A DNA stretch of 64,000 nt, taken from the NCBI GenBank assembly GCA_937907025.1, contig CALESJ010000021.1:55817-119816 (forward strand). The letters run 5' to 3'. A model generated the notes under the pieces. The model was not told the origin of the DNA, did not search any database, and saw nothing but the letters and a program-made list of their open reading frames with translations. Below, one piece after another: positions 48,053-59,871 of this stretch. Source of the stretch: an uncultured Faecalibacterium sp. (GTDB lineage Bacteria > Bacillota > Clostridia > Oscillospirales > Ruminococcaceae). Each line of letters opens with the position of its first letter. Position 1 is the stretch's first letter. The translations under genes were made by a program, and so were the position numbers.

Positions 48053-48799
48053 ATGGATGTGACCATCAACGGCGCACCGATCTACACCATCCCCATCGGC
48101 CCCGGCATCCCCATCTCGGCCACCATCGTCAGCAGCTGGATCGTCATGATCCTCATCACCGGGTTGTGCATCTGGCTCACCCACGATCTGAAGGTGACGA
48201 ACATCTCCAAGCGGCAGGCGGCGGCAGAGTACCTGGTCAATCTGGCCACCAACTTTGTCCGCGGCAACATGGGCGTCCGCTTTGATTCCTTCATTCCCTT
48301 TGTGGCAGCCCTGTTCGCCACCAGCCTGGTCAGCAACCTGCTCAGCCTGGTGGGCCTGTGGAGCCCCACGGCGGACCTTTCGGTGGAAGCGGCCTGGGCG
48401 GTGATGGTGTTTATTCTGATCACCCGCGCCAAGATCCGTTCCGGCGGTCTGGGCGGATACCTGAAAGGCTTTACCGAGCCCATCTTTGTGCTCACACCTT
48501 TCAATATCCTGTCCGAGATTGCCACCCCCATCAGCATGGCCTGCCGTCACTTCGGCAACATTTTGTCCGGCACGGTCATCAGCACGCTGCTGTATGCAGC
48601 ACTTTCTCTGGCCAGCCACGCCCTCTTCGGCCTGATTCCGGGCGCTGTGGGCGACCTGCTCAGCCAGATTCCCTTCCTGTCGGTGGGCATCCCGGCCTTC
48701 ACCGGGCTGTACTTCGACTGGTTCTCCGGCTTTATGCAGGCCTTCATCTTCTGTATGCTGACCACCCTGTATATCGCCAATGCGGCAGGCGAGGAATAA
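48053..48799 (+). CDS. atpB: ATP synthase F0 subunit a
   Basis: A 248-residue membrane protein forming the ion half-channels against the c-ring. Five to six TM helices are visible; conserved blocks are SNLLSLVGLWSPTADLSVEAAWAVMVF (about 100-125) and the late ISMACRHFGNILSGTVI with the essential Arg (about 164), and PAFTGLYFDWFSGFMQAFIFCMLTTLYI at the C-terminus. The ATG at 48053 lies 14 bases after the GGGAGG, a long spacing. Confidence 0.95.
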   Translation: MDVTINGAPIYTIPIGPGIPISATIVSSWIVMILITGLCIWLTHDLKVTNISKRQAAAEYLVNLATNFVRGNMGVRFDSFIPFVAALFATSLVSNLLSLVGLWSPTADLSVEAAWAVMVFILITRAKIRSGGLGGYLKGFTEPIFVLTPFNILSEIATPISMACRHFGNILSGTVISTLLYAALSLASHALFGLIPGAVGDLLSQIPFLSVGIPAFTGLYFDWFSGFMQAFIFCMLTTLYIANAAGEE

Positions 48800-48858
48800 G
48801 CTCCTGCCCCCACATCACAAACAACAAACATTATTTATGATTTTTGGAGGTACCTGTT

Positions 48859-49137
48859 ATGGATTTCGAAATTTTGGCTAAAGGCATTACCCTCGCTGGC
48901 TGCGCCATCGGCGCCGGCTGCGCTCTGATTGCCGGTATCGGCCCTGGTATCGGCGAAGGCAACGCTGTTGCCGCCGCCTGCCAGGCCATTGGCCGTCAGC
49001 CCGAATGCAAGGGCGACGTGACCAGCACCATGCTGCTGGGCTGCGCCATTGCCGAAACCACCGGTATTTACGGCTTCGTCACCGGCCTGCTGCTGATCTT
49101 CGTGGCCCCCGGCATGTTCATGAACCTGCTGGGCTGA
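48859..49137 (+). CDS. atpE: ATP synthase F0 subunit c with two-carboxylate ion site
   Basis: A 92-residue hairpin of two TM helices forming the rotor ring. The ion-site residues are E33 (in GPGIGEG, where Na+-type rings usually have Gln) and E66, T67, T68, Y71 (in AETTGIYGF). The two-carboxylate pattern E33/E66 parallels the E32/E65 c-ring of Fusobacterium nucleatum, which was shown to couple Na+. Hydroxyls at 67/68 further favour a Na+-binding site. GGAGG lies 8 bases before the ATG. Confidence 0.95.
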   Translation: MDFEILAKGITLAGCAIGAGCALIAGIGPGIGEGNAVAAACQAIGRQPECKGDVTSTMLLGCAIAETTGIYGFVTGLLLIFVAPGMFMNLLG

Positions 49138-49180
49138 TGCGCCATGACACACAAACAGAGTAAGGAGGCTTGACGAACAG

Positions 49181-49681
49181 ATGTTTCAGCAATTGGTAAC
49201 CATCGTACCCTGGAACTTTGTCGCGGCCATCTGCAACCTGCTGATCCAGATGTGGCTGATCAAGAAGTTTTTGTTCAAGCCGGTGCAAAAGGTGCTGGCC
49301 CAGCGCCAGCAGATGGCCGACGCCCAGATTGCGGATGCCGAGAAGGCCCGCACCGAGGCCGAAGCCATGCGCACCGATTATGAGCAGCGCCTGGCTGAAG
49401 CCAAGGAGGAAGCCGCCCAGCTGGTGCAGAGTGCCACCCGCACTGCCCAGTTGCGCAGCGAGGAGATCGTGCGCCAGGCACAGGCCGACGCCGCCAGCAT
49501 CAAGACCAAGGCGGACGCCGACATTGCCCAGCAGCGCAAGAAGGCCATCAACGAGGTCAAGGACGAGATCGGCGGCATTGCCATGGACATTGCGTCCAAG
49601 GTGGTGGAGCGCGAGATCGACCCCAAGGTCCATCAGGATCTGATCGACGAGTTCATCAGGAATGTGGGTGACGCATCATGA
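49181..49681 (+). CDS. atpF: ATP synthase F0 subunit b
   Basis: A 166-residue peripheral stalk subunit: one N-terminal TM helix (about 8-28) and a long Ala/Glu/Lys-rich coiled coil (about 35-150). It overlaps atpH by 4 bases (ATGA). Confidence 0.94.
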   Translation: MFQQLVTIVPWNFVAAICNLLIQMWLIKKFLFKPVQKVLAQRQQMADAQIADAEKARTEAEAMRTDYEQRLAEAKEEAAQLVQSATRTAQLRSEEIVRQAQADAASIKTKADADIAQQRKKAINEVKDEIGGIAMDIASKVVEREIDPKVHQDLIDEFIRNVGDAS

Positions 49682-50217
49682 CCGACGTGGGCAAGATGTA
49701 CGGCGGCGCGCTGTATGAACTGACCGCCGAAGATGGGTGCGAGGAGGCGGCACGCGGCCAGCTGCGGGAAGTAGTGGCCCTGCTGCGTGAAAATCCCGAC
49801 TACGAAAAACTGCTTTGCACCCCCAGTATCCCCAAAACCGAGCGCTGTGCTTTGCTGGACGAAGCGCTGCGCGGCCAAATCGAGCCGTATGTGCTGAATT
49901 TTTTGAAGATCCTGTGCGAAAACGGGACTTTGCGGCAGCTGAGCAGCTGCGAGAAGGAGTTCACCGCCCGCTATAACAAAGCCCGGGGCATTGTTCCGGC
50001 CCGGGCCGTGAGCGCGGTGCCCCTTTCGGACAAGGACGTCGTCCGCCTGAAGGAAAAACTGGAAAGCCTGACCGGAAAGAAGGTGGACCTGACCACGGCG
50101 GTGGACCCCGCCTGCCTGGGCGGCATCCGCCTGGAAATGGACGGCGTGCGCTTTGACGGCACCGTGGAGGGCCGTCTGGAGCGGCTGCGGCACGATCTGG
50201 AGAATATCGTATTGTAA
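49678..50217 (+). CDS. atpH: ATP synthase F1 subunit delta
   Basis: A 179-residue stalk subunit (OSCP homologue) with the helical N domain (1-110; YGGALYELTAEDGCEEAARGQLREV) and the conserved C-terminal beta segment VDPACLGGIRLEMDGVRFDGTVEGRLERL. Overlaps atpF and lies 12 bases before atpA. Confidence 0.93.
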   Translation: MTDVGKMYGGALYELTAEDGCEEAARGQLREVVALLRENPDYEKLLCTPSIPKTERCALLDEALRGQIEPYVLNFLKILCENGTLRQLSSCEKEFTARYNKARGIVPARAVSAVPLSDKDVVRLKEKLESLTGKKVDLTTAVDPACLGGIRLEMDGVRFDGTVEGRLERLRHDLENIVL

Positions 50218-50229
50218 GGGAGTGAGAGC

Positions 50230-51744
<1,515 letters not shown>

Positions 51745-51765
51745 ATGTAAAGGAGGGACAAACGC

Positions 51766-52611
51766 ATGGCTGGTTCCATGAAAGACATCAAGCTGCGCAT
51801 CAAAAGCGTAGAGAGCACCATGCAGATCACCAAAGCCATGGAGCTGGTGGCTTCCTCCAAGCTGCGGCATGCCAAACAGCGGGTGGAAAAGAGCCGCCCC
51901 TGCTTTGAGGTGCTGCATCAGACCCTGGCTGACATCGCTGCCAGCAACACGGATTTTTCCTCTGTCTACACCGTGGCGCGCCCGGTAAAACGCACCTGCT
52001 ATGTGGTCATCGCCGGTGACCGCGGTCTGGCCGGCGGCTACAATGCCAACGTGTTCAAGACTGCCGCCGCCCACATGCAGGGCCGCGACTGCTGCGTGCT
52101 GCCGGTGGGCAAAAAGGCGCTGGAACAGTACCAGCGGCTGGGCACCGACATTCTGAGCAAGGAGTTTGCCCAGGCGGAGGACGTTTCGGTGGGGCATTGC
52201 TTCACCATGGCGCGGATGCTGGCCCAGGGATTTCTGAACGGCGAGTTCGATGAAGTCTATGTGGTGTACACCAATTTTGTTTCCATGCTGACCCAGACCC
52301 CGGCTGTGCTGCGGCTGCTGCCGCTGAACGCCCCCAAGCGTACCGAACCCGGTCCGCACCAGCTCATCCTGTATGAGCCGGACTGCGAATCGGTGTACAA
52401 CGCCATTGTGCCGGAATATCTGGCAGGGCTTGTATACGGTGCTTTGTGTGAGAGCGTGGCCAGTGAAATGGGTGCGCGGCGCACCGCCATGGACGCCGCC
52501 AGCAAGAACGCGGGCGAGATGATTGAGAATCTGAGCCTGCACTACAACCGGGCCCGTCAGGCCGCGATCACGCAGGAGATCACCGAGATCGTGGCAGGCG
52601 GCGAAGCGTAA
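51766..52611 (+). CDS. atpG: ATP synthase F1 subunit gamma
   Basis: A 281-residue central stalk subunit with the long N-terminal (KDIKLRIKSVESTMQITKAMELVASSKL) and C-terminal helices (AAMGARRTAMDAASKNAGEMIENLSLHYNRARQAAITQEI) that form the rotating coiled coil, and the middle globular GDRGLAGGYNANVF. Normal length. Follows atpA by 21 bases. Confidence 0.95.
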   Translation: MAGSMKDIKLRIKSVESTMQITKAMELVASSKLRHAKQRVEKSRPCFEVLHQTLADIAASNTDFSSVYTVARPVKRTCYVVIAGDRGLAGGYNANVFKTAAAHMQGRDCCVLPVGKKALEQYQRLGTDILSKEFAQAEDVSVGHCFTMARMLAQGFLNGEFDEVYVVYTNFVSMLTQTPAVLRLLPLNAPKRTEPGPHQLILYEPDCESVYNAIVPEYLAGLVYGALCESVASEMGARRTAMDAASKNAGEMIENLSLHYNRARQAAITQEITEIVAGGEA

Positions 52612-52649
52612 CGCTTTGAGCCGGGATACTAAATGAAGGAGATACAACC

Positions 52650-54046
<1,397 letters not shown>

Positions 54047-54050
<4 letters not shown>

Positions 54051-54448
54051 TGACCTTTCCCATTCAGATCGTGACGCCCGACGGCCTGATCTTTGACGGC
54101 CAGGCCGAACGGCTGTTCTGCCGCACCATTGCGGGGGACGTGTGTATCCTGGCCCGCCACTGCGACTATATGACCGCGCTGGGCATGGGCGAAGCACGCC
54201 TGACCCTGGAGGACGGCACGGTGCGCCGGGCCGCCTGCATCGGCGGTCTGCTGGCCGTGACCAACGGTGCCGCCCGTCTGGTGGCCACCACCTGGGAGTG
54301 GGCCGAGGACATCGACAAGGCCCGCGCCGAAGCCAGCCGCAAGCGTGCCGAGGAAATGCTGGCCCGCAAGGAGCTTGACGCCCGGGAACTGGAAATGGCC
54401 CAGGCCCGCCTGAAGCGTGCCCTGGTGCGCACCAGCGTCGCCCGCTGA
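54047..54448 (+). CDS. atpC: ATP synthase F1 subunit epsilon
   Basis: A 133-residue subunit with the beta-sandwich N domain (IQIVTPDGLIFDGQAERLFC ... GDVCILARHCDYMTALGMG) and two C-terminal helices (about 85-130) rich in Ala/Arg/Glu that can regulate the rotor. ATG overlaps the atpD stop (ATGA). Last gene of the operon. Confidence 0.94.
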
Positions 54449-54468
54449 ACGGCAACTCTGTAACAATC

Positions 54469-54513
54469 AAAACCGCCCCCGCAAAGGCTGTACGTCCTTG
54501 CGGGGGCGGTTTT
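54469..54513. terminator. Bidirectional terminator between the ATP synthase operon and the polysaccharide cluster
   Basis: AAAACCGCCCCCGCAA and TTGCGGGGGCGGTTTT form a 16-bp stem with a central loop; T-runs on both sides. Confidence 0.92.
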
Positions 54514-54521
54514 CATTTGTT

Positions 54522-56360
54522 TTATTCCGGGTCTTTCAGGCGGCGCAGGTCGCCGCTTTCCCGGAAGTCCTCATAATCCAGGGACAGGCAGGGGTTGTAG
54601 TAGGGGTCGTGGAGGATGCCGTCCCGGCCGTGGACCTCATACAAACGGGCCTGCTCCTTGGCGAAGCGTGCCTTTTTGGTGGGGTCCTCCTCGTCGGAGC
54701 CCCGGGACTTGCTCTCGTGGTGATAGAGTTCGGCGTAGGGCGTCCAGACGATACGCCAGCCCGCATCACGCACCCGCAGACAAAAGTCCACGTCGTTGAA
54801 GGCCACGGTGAAGGCTTCGTCCATGCCGCCCACCGCGTCAAACACGGCGGTGCGCACCAGCAGGCAGGCCGCCGTGACGGCGGAAAAGTCCTGTACAGTG
54901 GCCAGGCGGAACATGTAGCCGCTGCCGCCCCGCTTGTGGTACTTGTGGCTGTGCCCGGCGTAGCCGCCCAACCCGGTGATAATGCCCGCGTGCTGGATGG
55001 TATCATCGGGATAATACAGCATGGCACCGCAGATGCCCACCCCGGGCTGGGAGGCTTCGGCCACCATCTGGGTGAGCCAGTCCCCCCGGATGACCTCAAT
55101 GTCATTGTTGAGCATGAGCAGGAACTTGCCCTGGGCAAACTTGCGGCCAAAGTTGTTGATGCGGCTGAAATTGAAGCTGCCGTTGAAGCCCACCACCCGG
55201 CACCGGTCATACCGCTGAGGCAGGGTCTTGTAATAGGCGGTGGTGGCGGGGTTGGTGGAGTTGTTCTCGATAACCAGCACCTCGAAATTCTCGTAGAAAG
55301 TCTTGGCGTACAGGCTGTGCAGGCATTTTTCCAGGTCGTCGGTGTGGTCCTTGTTGGGGATCAGGATGGATACCAGCGGTTCCGGCTCCGGCAGCTCCCA
55401 CACCACATGGCAGGTGCCGGGGAAGATACCGTCCTCCACCCTGCCCTGCCGGCCGGTGGCGGCCAGATGGTCGGCCACCGCCTTGCGGGCGGCCGCCTGC
55501 ACATAGGGCTTGGCATCGGTGCCGCCGCTGGTGGAGGCTGCGTGCACCCGCCAGTAATAGAGCACCTGGGCCACATGCAGCGGCTTGGCCTTGGGATCGG
55601 TGCGCTGCATCTCGTCGATGAGCCGCAGGAACAGGTCATGATCCTGGGCACCGTCACATTCCGGGCGCTCCCCGCCCACAGCCTCGAACAGGCTGCGGCG
55701 GAACACCGCCAGGTGGCAGATGTAGTTCACCGCCATGAGGTATTCCGGGGCGTAGTCCGGCTTGAAATGGGCCACATGGGCCCCCGCCGGGGTCTTGCGG
55801 AAGAGGGCTTCGTCACTGTATGCGAAGTCGGCTTCCGTGCCGGCCAAGGCCTTGCCCATGCAGTAGATGGCATGGGGGGCCAGCATATCGTCGTGGTCGG
55901 CCAGGGCCAGATATTCCCCGGTGGCCAGCCTGGCAGCGGCGTTGGTGTTGGCCGCAATGCCGCCGTTCTCGATCTTCTGATAGACGATACGGGAATCCTT
56001 GGCCGCCCGGGCCTGTACCAGCTGCCCTACTTCGGGGTGCGCGGCATCCGAGGCATCCACCAGGCAGAGCTGCCAGCGGGGGCTGGTCTGGTTCTGCACG
56101 CTGTCCAGGAACTGTTCCAGGAAGGGCTTGGGGGTGTTGTACAGCGGAGTCAGAATGCTGATGACCGGGAAATCCGAAGTATCGGCGGCCCGCTGGGCGG
56201 CCAGTGCCTTGGCTGAGGGCAGATACCGGGCCCGCTTGCCCAGGAACCGGCGCTTGAAAAAGCCCGCTGCCCGGCCCGCCATGACAACGGGACCCTGCTC
56301 TTTGGTCAGGGTGGCGGCATAGCCGAAGAGTTCCTTCATGCGCTTGGCTTGCAGATTCAT
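54522..56360 (-). CDS. Bimodular GT2 glycosyltransferase (copy 1)
   Basis: A 612-residue cytoplasmic-face glycosyltransferase with two GT-A/GT2 domains. Domain 1 begins VISILTPLYNTPKPFLEQFLDSV (about 58) with an acidic ADHDDML motif (about 148); domain 2 begins VSILIPNKDHTDDLEKCLHSLY (about 320) with NNDIEVIRGDWL (about 405) and an ExExK-like VGGMDEAF later. Two domains suggest a polymerase that alternates linkages. The ATG at 56360 has GAGG 9 bases upstream. It lies 11 bases after an almost identical architecture gene and closes the cluster before the terminator. Confidence 0.92.
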   Translation of the reverse strand: MNLQAKRMKELFGYAATLTKEQGPVVMAGRAAGFFKRRFLGKRARYLPSAKALAAQRAADTSDFPVISILTPLYNTPKPFLEQFLDSVQNQTSPRWQLCLVDASDAAHPEVGQLVQARAAKDSRIVYQKIENGGIAANTNAAARLATGEYLALADHDDMLAPHAIYCMGKALAGTEADFAYSDEALFRKTPAGAHVAHFKPDYAPEYLMAVNYICHLAVFRRSLFEAVGGERPECDGAQDHDLFLRLIDEMQRTDPKAKPLHVAQVLYYWRVHAASTSGGTDAKPYVQAAARKAVADHLAATGRQGRVEDGIFPGTCHVVWELPEPEPLVSILIPNKDHTDDLEKCLHSLYAKTFYENFEVLVIENNSTNPATTAYYKTLPQRYDRCRVVGFNGSFNFSRINNFGRKFAQGKFLLMLNNDIEVIRGDWLTQMVAEASQPGVGICGAMLYYPDDTIQHAGIITGLGGYAGHSHKYHKRGGSGYMFRLATVQDFSAVTAACLLVRTAVFDAVGGMDEAFTVAFNDVDFCLRVRDAGWRIVWTPYAELYHHESKSRGSDEEDPTKKARFAKEQARLYEVHGRDGILHDPYYNPCLSLDYEDFRESGDLRRLKDPE

Positions 56361-56371
56361 GTCGGTGTTCC

Positions 56372-58240
56372 TCACTTCAGGCCGAAGTTTTCAAACAGAT
56401 TGTTGAAATGCGGATTATAATACGGATCGTAATTATCAATATACGCCTTGTACTTGGCGTAAAAGGCCGCTTTCTCCCGCTCGTACCGGCGGGCGTTCTC
56501 CGAAAGGGTATCCAGCCCGCGGCTCTTGCTCTCGTAGTGGTAAGCCTCGGCCCGGGGGGTAAAGACGTTGAGCAGCCCCTTCTGCCACAGTTTCAGGCAG
56601 TAGTCCACATCGTTGTAGGCCACGGCAAAGTTTTCCTCGTCCAGGCCGCCGGCTTCCCGGTAGAGGCTGGCCTTGGTCATCAGGCAGGCACCGGTGACAG
56701 CCATATAATCCTGGGTGGTGACCAGGCGGTACAGGTCCCCCACCGCCTTGCGGGGATAGCTCTTGTGGCTGTGCCCTGCCGAGCCGTTGATGCCCATGAT
56801 GACACCGGCATGCTGGATGGTATCGTCGGGGTAATACAGCTTGGCACCCACGGCGCCCACATCCGCCCGCTGGCTGTAACTGAGCAGTTCCCGCAGGAAG
56901 TCGTGGGAAAGCACCTCAATGTCATTGTTGAGCAGCAGCAGGTGTTCACCTTGGGCCTGCGCGGCACCAAAGTTGTTGATGGCGGAGAAGTTGAAGGGCC
57001 CCTGATACCGCACCACCCGGCAGTTTTTGTACCGGTCGGACAGGGTGCTGTAATATTCTTCGGTGGCAGGGTCGGTGGAGTTGTTCTCGATGACCAGCAC
57101 CTCGAAGTTGTCATACCCGGCATTTTTATACAGGCTGGACAGGCAGCGTTCCAGGTCGTCGGTGTGGTCCTTGTTGGGGATGAGCACCGACACCATCGGG
57201 TGCCCGGTGAGCTCATACCGCACCTGGAAGGCCCCGGGCGCCCCGGGCACCAGCTCCGCCTTGCCGGGCATGTTCAGCCGCTTGAGCTGGGCGTCGATGG
57301 CCCGCACTCCCGCTTCCAGAGCGTAGGGTTTGGCCTCCATGCCCGCAGCGGTGGACCCGGCGTGGCCGCGCCAGATGTACAGGACCTTCTTGATATGCTC
57401 AATGCGGGATGCCTTCTCGGTCAGGCGCAGCAGCAGGTCGTGGTCCTGGGCGCCGTCAAACTCCTTGTACTCGGCGGCACCGGCGGCGTCCAGCAGCGGG
57501 CGGGAAAACACCGCCAGATGGGTGATAAAGTTGCACCCGCGCAGGTAGTCCGGGGCAAAGTCCGGCTTGAAGTGGTAGCCGCCCAGGTGTTTCAGGCCGG
57601 CTGAAAGGACGATTTCGTCACTGTACACCAAATCCGCGCCGGTATTTTGGATGGTCTGCACACATTCAAACAGAGCGTTGGGATACAGCAAATCGTCGTG
57701 GTCCAGCAGGGCCAGATACTCCCCGGTGGCTAGGGCAAATCCCGCGGTGGTGTTGGCGGCAATACCGCCGTTCTCCACCTTTTGATAGACCACCCGGCTG
57801 TCTTTTTCAGCCAGTTTCCGGGCCAGACGGCCGGGGATGGGGTGGGCTTCGTCGGAGGCATCCACCAGCACCAGCTGCCAGTTGGCGTAGGTCTGGCGCT
57901 GCACGCTTTTGACCATCTGGCGGAAGAAGTTTTCCGGCGTATTGTACACCGGCACCACCACGCTGACCAGCGGCCCCTGCAGGTTGGCGGCACGCTGGGC
58001 TTTCAGCTCCCGGCGCAGGGGGATGTCCGCCCGGTGGCGCCAGGAATCGTGATGAAAAGCCAGCCCCACCCGGAAGGCCACATCCCGCCAGAGCTGTTCC
58101 GCCCCCTGTTCGCGCAAGGTGGCGGCGCTGCGCCGGGCCAGGTCCCGCAGATGGGCAGGATTCAGCAGGCGCTTGGCCATGCCCCCCACACTGTCCTGGG
58201 CGGCCACATCGGCGGGGCGGTTTTCGGTTTCTTTGGCCAT
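56372..58240 (-). CDS. Bimodular GT2 glycosyltransferase (copy 2)
   Basis: A 622-residue protein with the same two-GT2 layout as its neighbour: SVVVPVYNTPENFFRQMVKSVQRQTYANWQL (about 92), ALLDHDDLLYPNAL (about 175), VSVLIPNKDHTDDLERCLSSLY (about 350), LLLLNNDIEVLSHDFL (about 435). Long stretches match copy 1 residue by residue (for example the NFEVLVIENNST segment), so they are paralogues, probably from a tandem duplication. With the ABC exporter they likely build and export a homopolymer, perhaps a rhamnan given rfbC. Confidence 0.92.
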   Translation of the reverse strand: MAKETENRPADVAAQDSVGGMAKRLLNPAHLRDLARRSAATLREQGAEQLWRDVAFRVGLAFHHDSWRHRADIPLRRELKAQRAANLQGPLVSVVVPVYNTPENFFRQMVKSVQRQTYANWQLVLVDASDEAHPIPGRLARKLAEKDSRVVYQKVENGGIAANTTAGFALATGEYLALLDHDDLLYPNALFECVQTIQNTGADLVYSDEIVLSAGLKHLGGYHFKPDFAPDYLRGCNFITHLAVFSRPLLDAAGAAEYKEFDGAQDHDLLLRLTEKASRIEHIKKVLYIWRGHAGSTAAGMEAKPYALEAGVRAIDAQLKRLNMPGKAELVPGAPGAFQVRYELTGHPMVSVLIPNKDHTDDLERCLSSLYKNAGYDNFEVLVIENNSTDPATEEYYSTLSDRYKNCRVVRYQGPFNFSAINNFGAAQAQGEHLLLLNNDIEVLSHDFLRELLSYSQRADVGAVGAKLYYPDDTIQHAGVIMGINGSAGHSHKSYPRKAVGDLYRLVTTQDYMAVTGACLMTKASLYREAGGLDEENFAVAYNDVDYCLKLWQKGLLNVFTPRAEAYHYESKSRGLDTLSENARRYEREKAAFYAKYKAYIDNYDPYYNPHFNNLFENFGLK

Positions 58241-58264
58241 ACGGACCCTCCCGGGCAGGCAAAA

Positions 58265-59035
58265 TCAGGCGTGGTCCGCCTTCATGCTGTCCTTTTTCTC
58301 AAAATGTTTGTATTCGGCGGTGACTTCGGCGGTGGGGCCGTTGCGGCGCAGATGGCCGTGGTCCAGCCAGGCCACCTTGTTGCACATACGCTCGATCTGC
58401 TCAATGGAATGGCTGACCAGAATGACGGTGGTACCGCCGCTCATGAGTTCAGCCATACGCTTTTCGCATTTTTGCTGGAACAGAAAGTCGCCCACCGACA
58501 GAATTTCGTCAGCGATAAGGATGTCCGGCTTGGTCATGGTGGCCACGGCAAAGGCCAGGCGGGCCACCATACCGGAGGAATAGTTTTTCAGGGGCACATC
58601 CAGGAATTCCCGCAGTTCGCTGAACTCCACAATGTCCTCGAATTTGCTGTCGATATACTTGGGGGTATAGCCCAGCACGGTACCGTTGAGGTAGATGTTT
58701 TCCCGGGCGGTGAGGTCCATGTCAAAGCCGGCACCCAGCTCGATCAGGGGCGCGATGGTGCCCCGCACCGTGACCTTGCCGGAGCTGGGCTTGTACACGC
58801 CGGAGATGATCTTGAGCAGGGTGGATTTGCCGCTGCCGTTCAGGCCGATGAGGCCGTAGAAGTCCCCGGGCATGATGTCCAGGCTCACGTCGGACAGGGC
58901 AAAGAACTCGTCAAACCGAACGCCGCCGTGCATCAGGGCCACGAAGTATTCCTTCAGGCTTTCGTGCTTTTCCTTGGCCAGGTTGAACCGCATGGAAACG
59001 TGGTCCACCGAAATGATGGGCTGTTGTTCGTTCAT
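58265..59035 (-). CDS. ABC-2 polysaccharide exporter ATPase (TagH/KpsT-like)
   Basis: A 256-residue ATPase with Walker A GLNGSGKST (about 61), YSSGMVARLAFAVA signature (about 152), Walker B ILIADEILSVGD and switch His in LVSHSIEQIERM. The FYGLIGLNGSGKSTLLKIISGVYKPSSGKV block is typical of O-antigen/teichoic-acid exporters. It ends soon after the ABC domain, so it lacks the C-terminal glycan-binding domain found in Wzt-type proteins. The ATG at 59035 (start of MNEQQPIISV) is preferred over the upstream in-frame extension. Confidence 0.93.
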   Translation of the reverse strand: MNEQQPIISVDHVSMRFNLAKEKHESLKEYFVALMHGGVRFDEFFALSDVSLDIMPGDFYGLIGLNGSGKSTLLKIISGVYKPSSGKVTVRGTIAPLIELGAGFDMDLTARENIYLNGTVLGYTPKYIDSKFEDIVEFSELREFLDVPLKNYSSGMVARLAFAVATMTKPDILIADEILSVGDFLFQQKCEKRMAELMSGGTTVILVSHSIEQIERMCNKVAWLDHGHLRRNGPTAEVTAEYKHFEKKDSMKADHA

Positions 59036-59049
59036 TCTCCCGGCCCCCT

Positions 59050-59850
59050 TTACATGTACAGGACGAACTTGTCCTGATTTTTCTTGAAAACAACGACGCC
59101 CACAACCATGCTGACCGCAGCGCACAGGAAGCAGACCACGATCATGCTGGGCGTCAGGCCCTCGCCCCACAGCACGCAGCTGCGGAAAGCGGTGATGAAC
59201 CAGTACATGGGGTTGATGTGGATGAGCTGCTGCATGATGCCGGACAGGGTTTCGGGGTCATAGAAAATGGCGCTGGCGTACACCAGCAGGGTGCAGAACA
59301 CTTCCCAGATGTGCATGATGTCCCGCACAAAGACGTACAGGGCCGACAGCAGCAGGCCAATGCCCAGACTGAAGAAGAAGAGCATGATCAGCGGGTACAG
59401 GGCCATCCAGGCGGTGGAGAAGGTCACCGGCGTCCAGGTAATGACAAAGACGATGACCAGCGCAATAAAGCTGAAAGCACAGTTGACCATGGCGAAGCAG
59501 ACCTTCTCCATGGGGAAAATGTACTTGGGGATATAGACCTTGCGCAGCAGCGGGGCGTTTTTCAGCACGCTCTCCATGGCCATGCTGGTGGATTCCCGGA
59601 AGAAGTTGAACAGCAGCTGGCCGATGATCAAAAAGCCTGCGAAGTTGGGGATGCCCTCCCCGCGCAGGCCGCGCATGATGGAGTCGAAGACCAGGAACAT
59701 GACCAGGCAGGTCAGCAATGGGTTGAGGATGCTCCAGGCCACACCCAGCACGCTGCGGCGATATTTCAGCTTGAAATCCCGGGTGATCAGGTTCTGCAGC
59801 AGGTACCGGTATTTCCAGAAGCCCGCCAGTGAATTCTTGATGCTTTGCAC
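59050..59850 (-). CDS. ABC-2 polysaccharide exporter permease
   Basis: A 266-residue permease with six TM helices. The N-terminal FWKYRYLLQNLITRDFKLKYRRSVLGVAWSILNPLL (about 11-46) is the hallmark amphipathic/TM1 segment of ABC-2 polysaccharide and teichoic acid permeases (TagG/Wzm). It lies 14 bases before the ATPase gene and 21 after rfbC. Exports an undecaprenyl-linked polysaccharide. Confidence 0.93.
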   Translation of the reverse strand: MQSIKNSLAGFWKYRYLLQNLITRDFKLKYRRSVLGVAWSILNPLLTCLVMFLVFDSIMRGLRGEGIPNFAGFLIIGQLLFNFFRESTSMAMESVLKNAPLLRKVYIPKYIFPMEKVCFAMVNCAFSFIALVIVFVITWTPVTFSTAWMALYPLIMLFFFSLGIGLLLSALYVFVRDIMHIWEVFCTLLVYASAIFYDPETLSGIMQQLIHINPMYWFITAFRSCVLWGEGLTPSMIVVCFLCAAVSMVVGVVVFKKNQDKFVLYM

Positions 59851-59871
59851 GTTGGCGCCCTACCTTATGTT

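Noticed and set aside
59036..59170. Extended N-terminus of the polysaccharide exporter ATPase
   Set aside because: The extra 45 residues overlap the permease gene, are rich in Cys/Gly/Arg and unlike the family; the MNEQQPII start fits.
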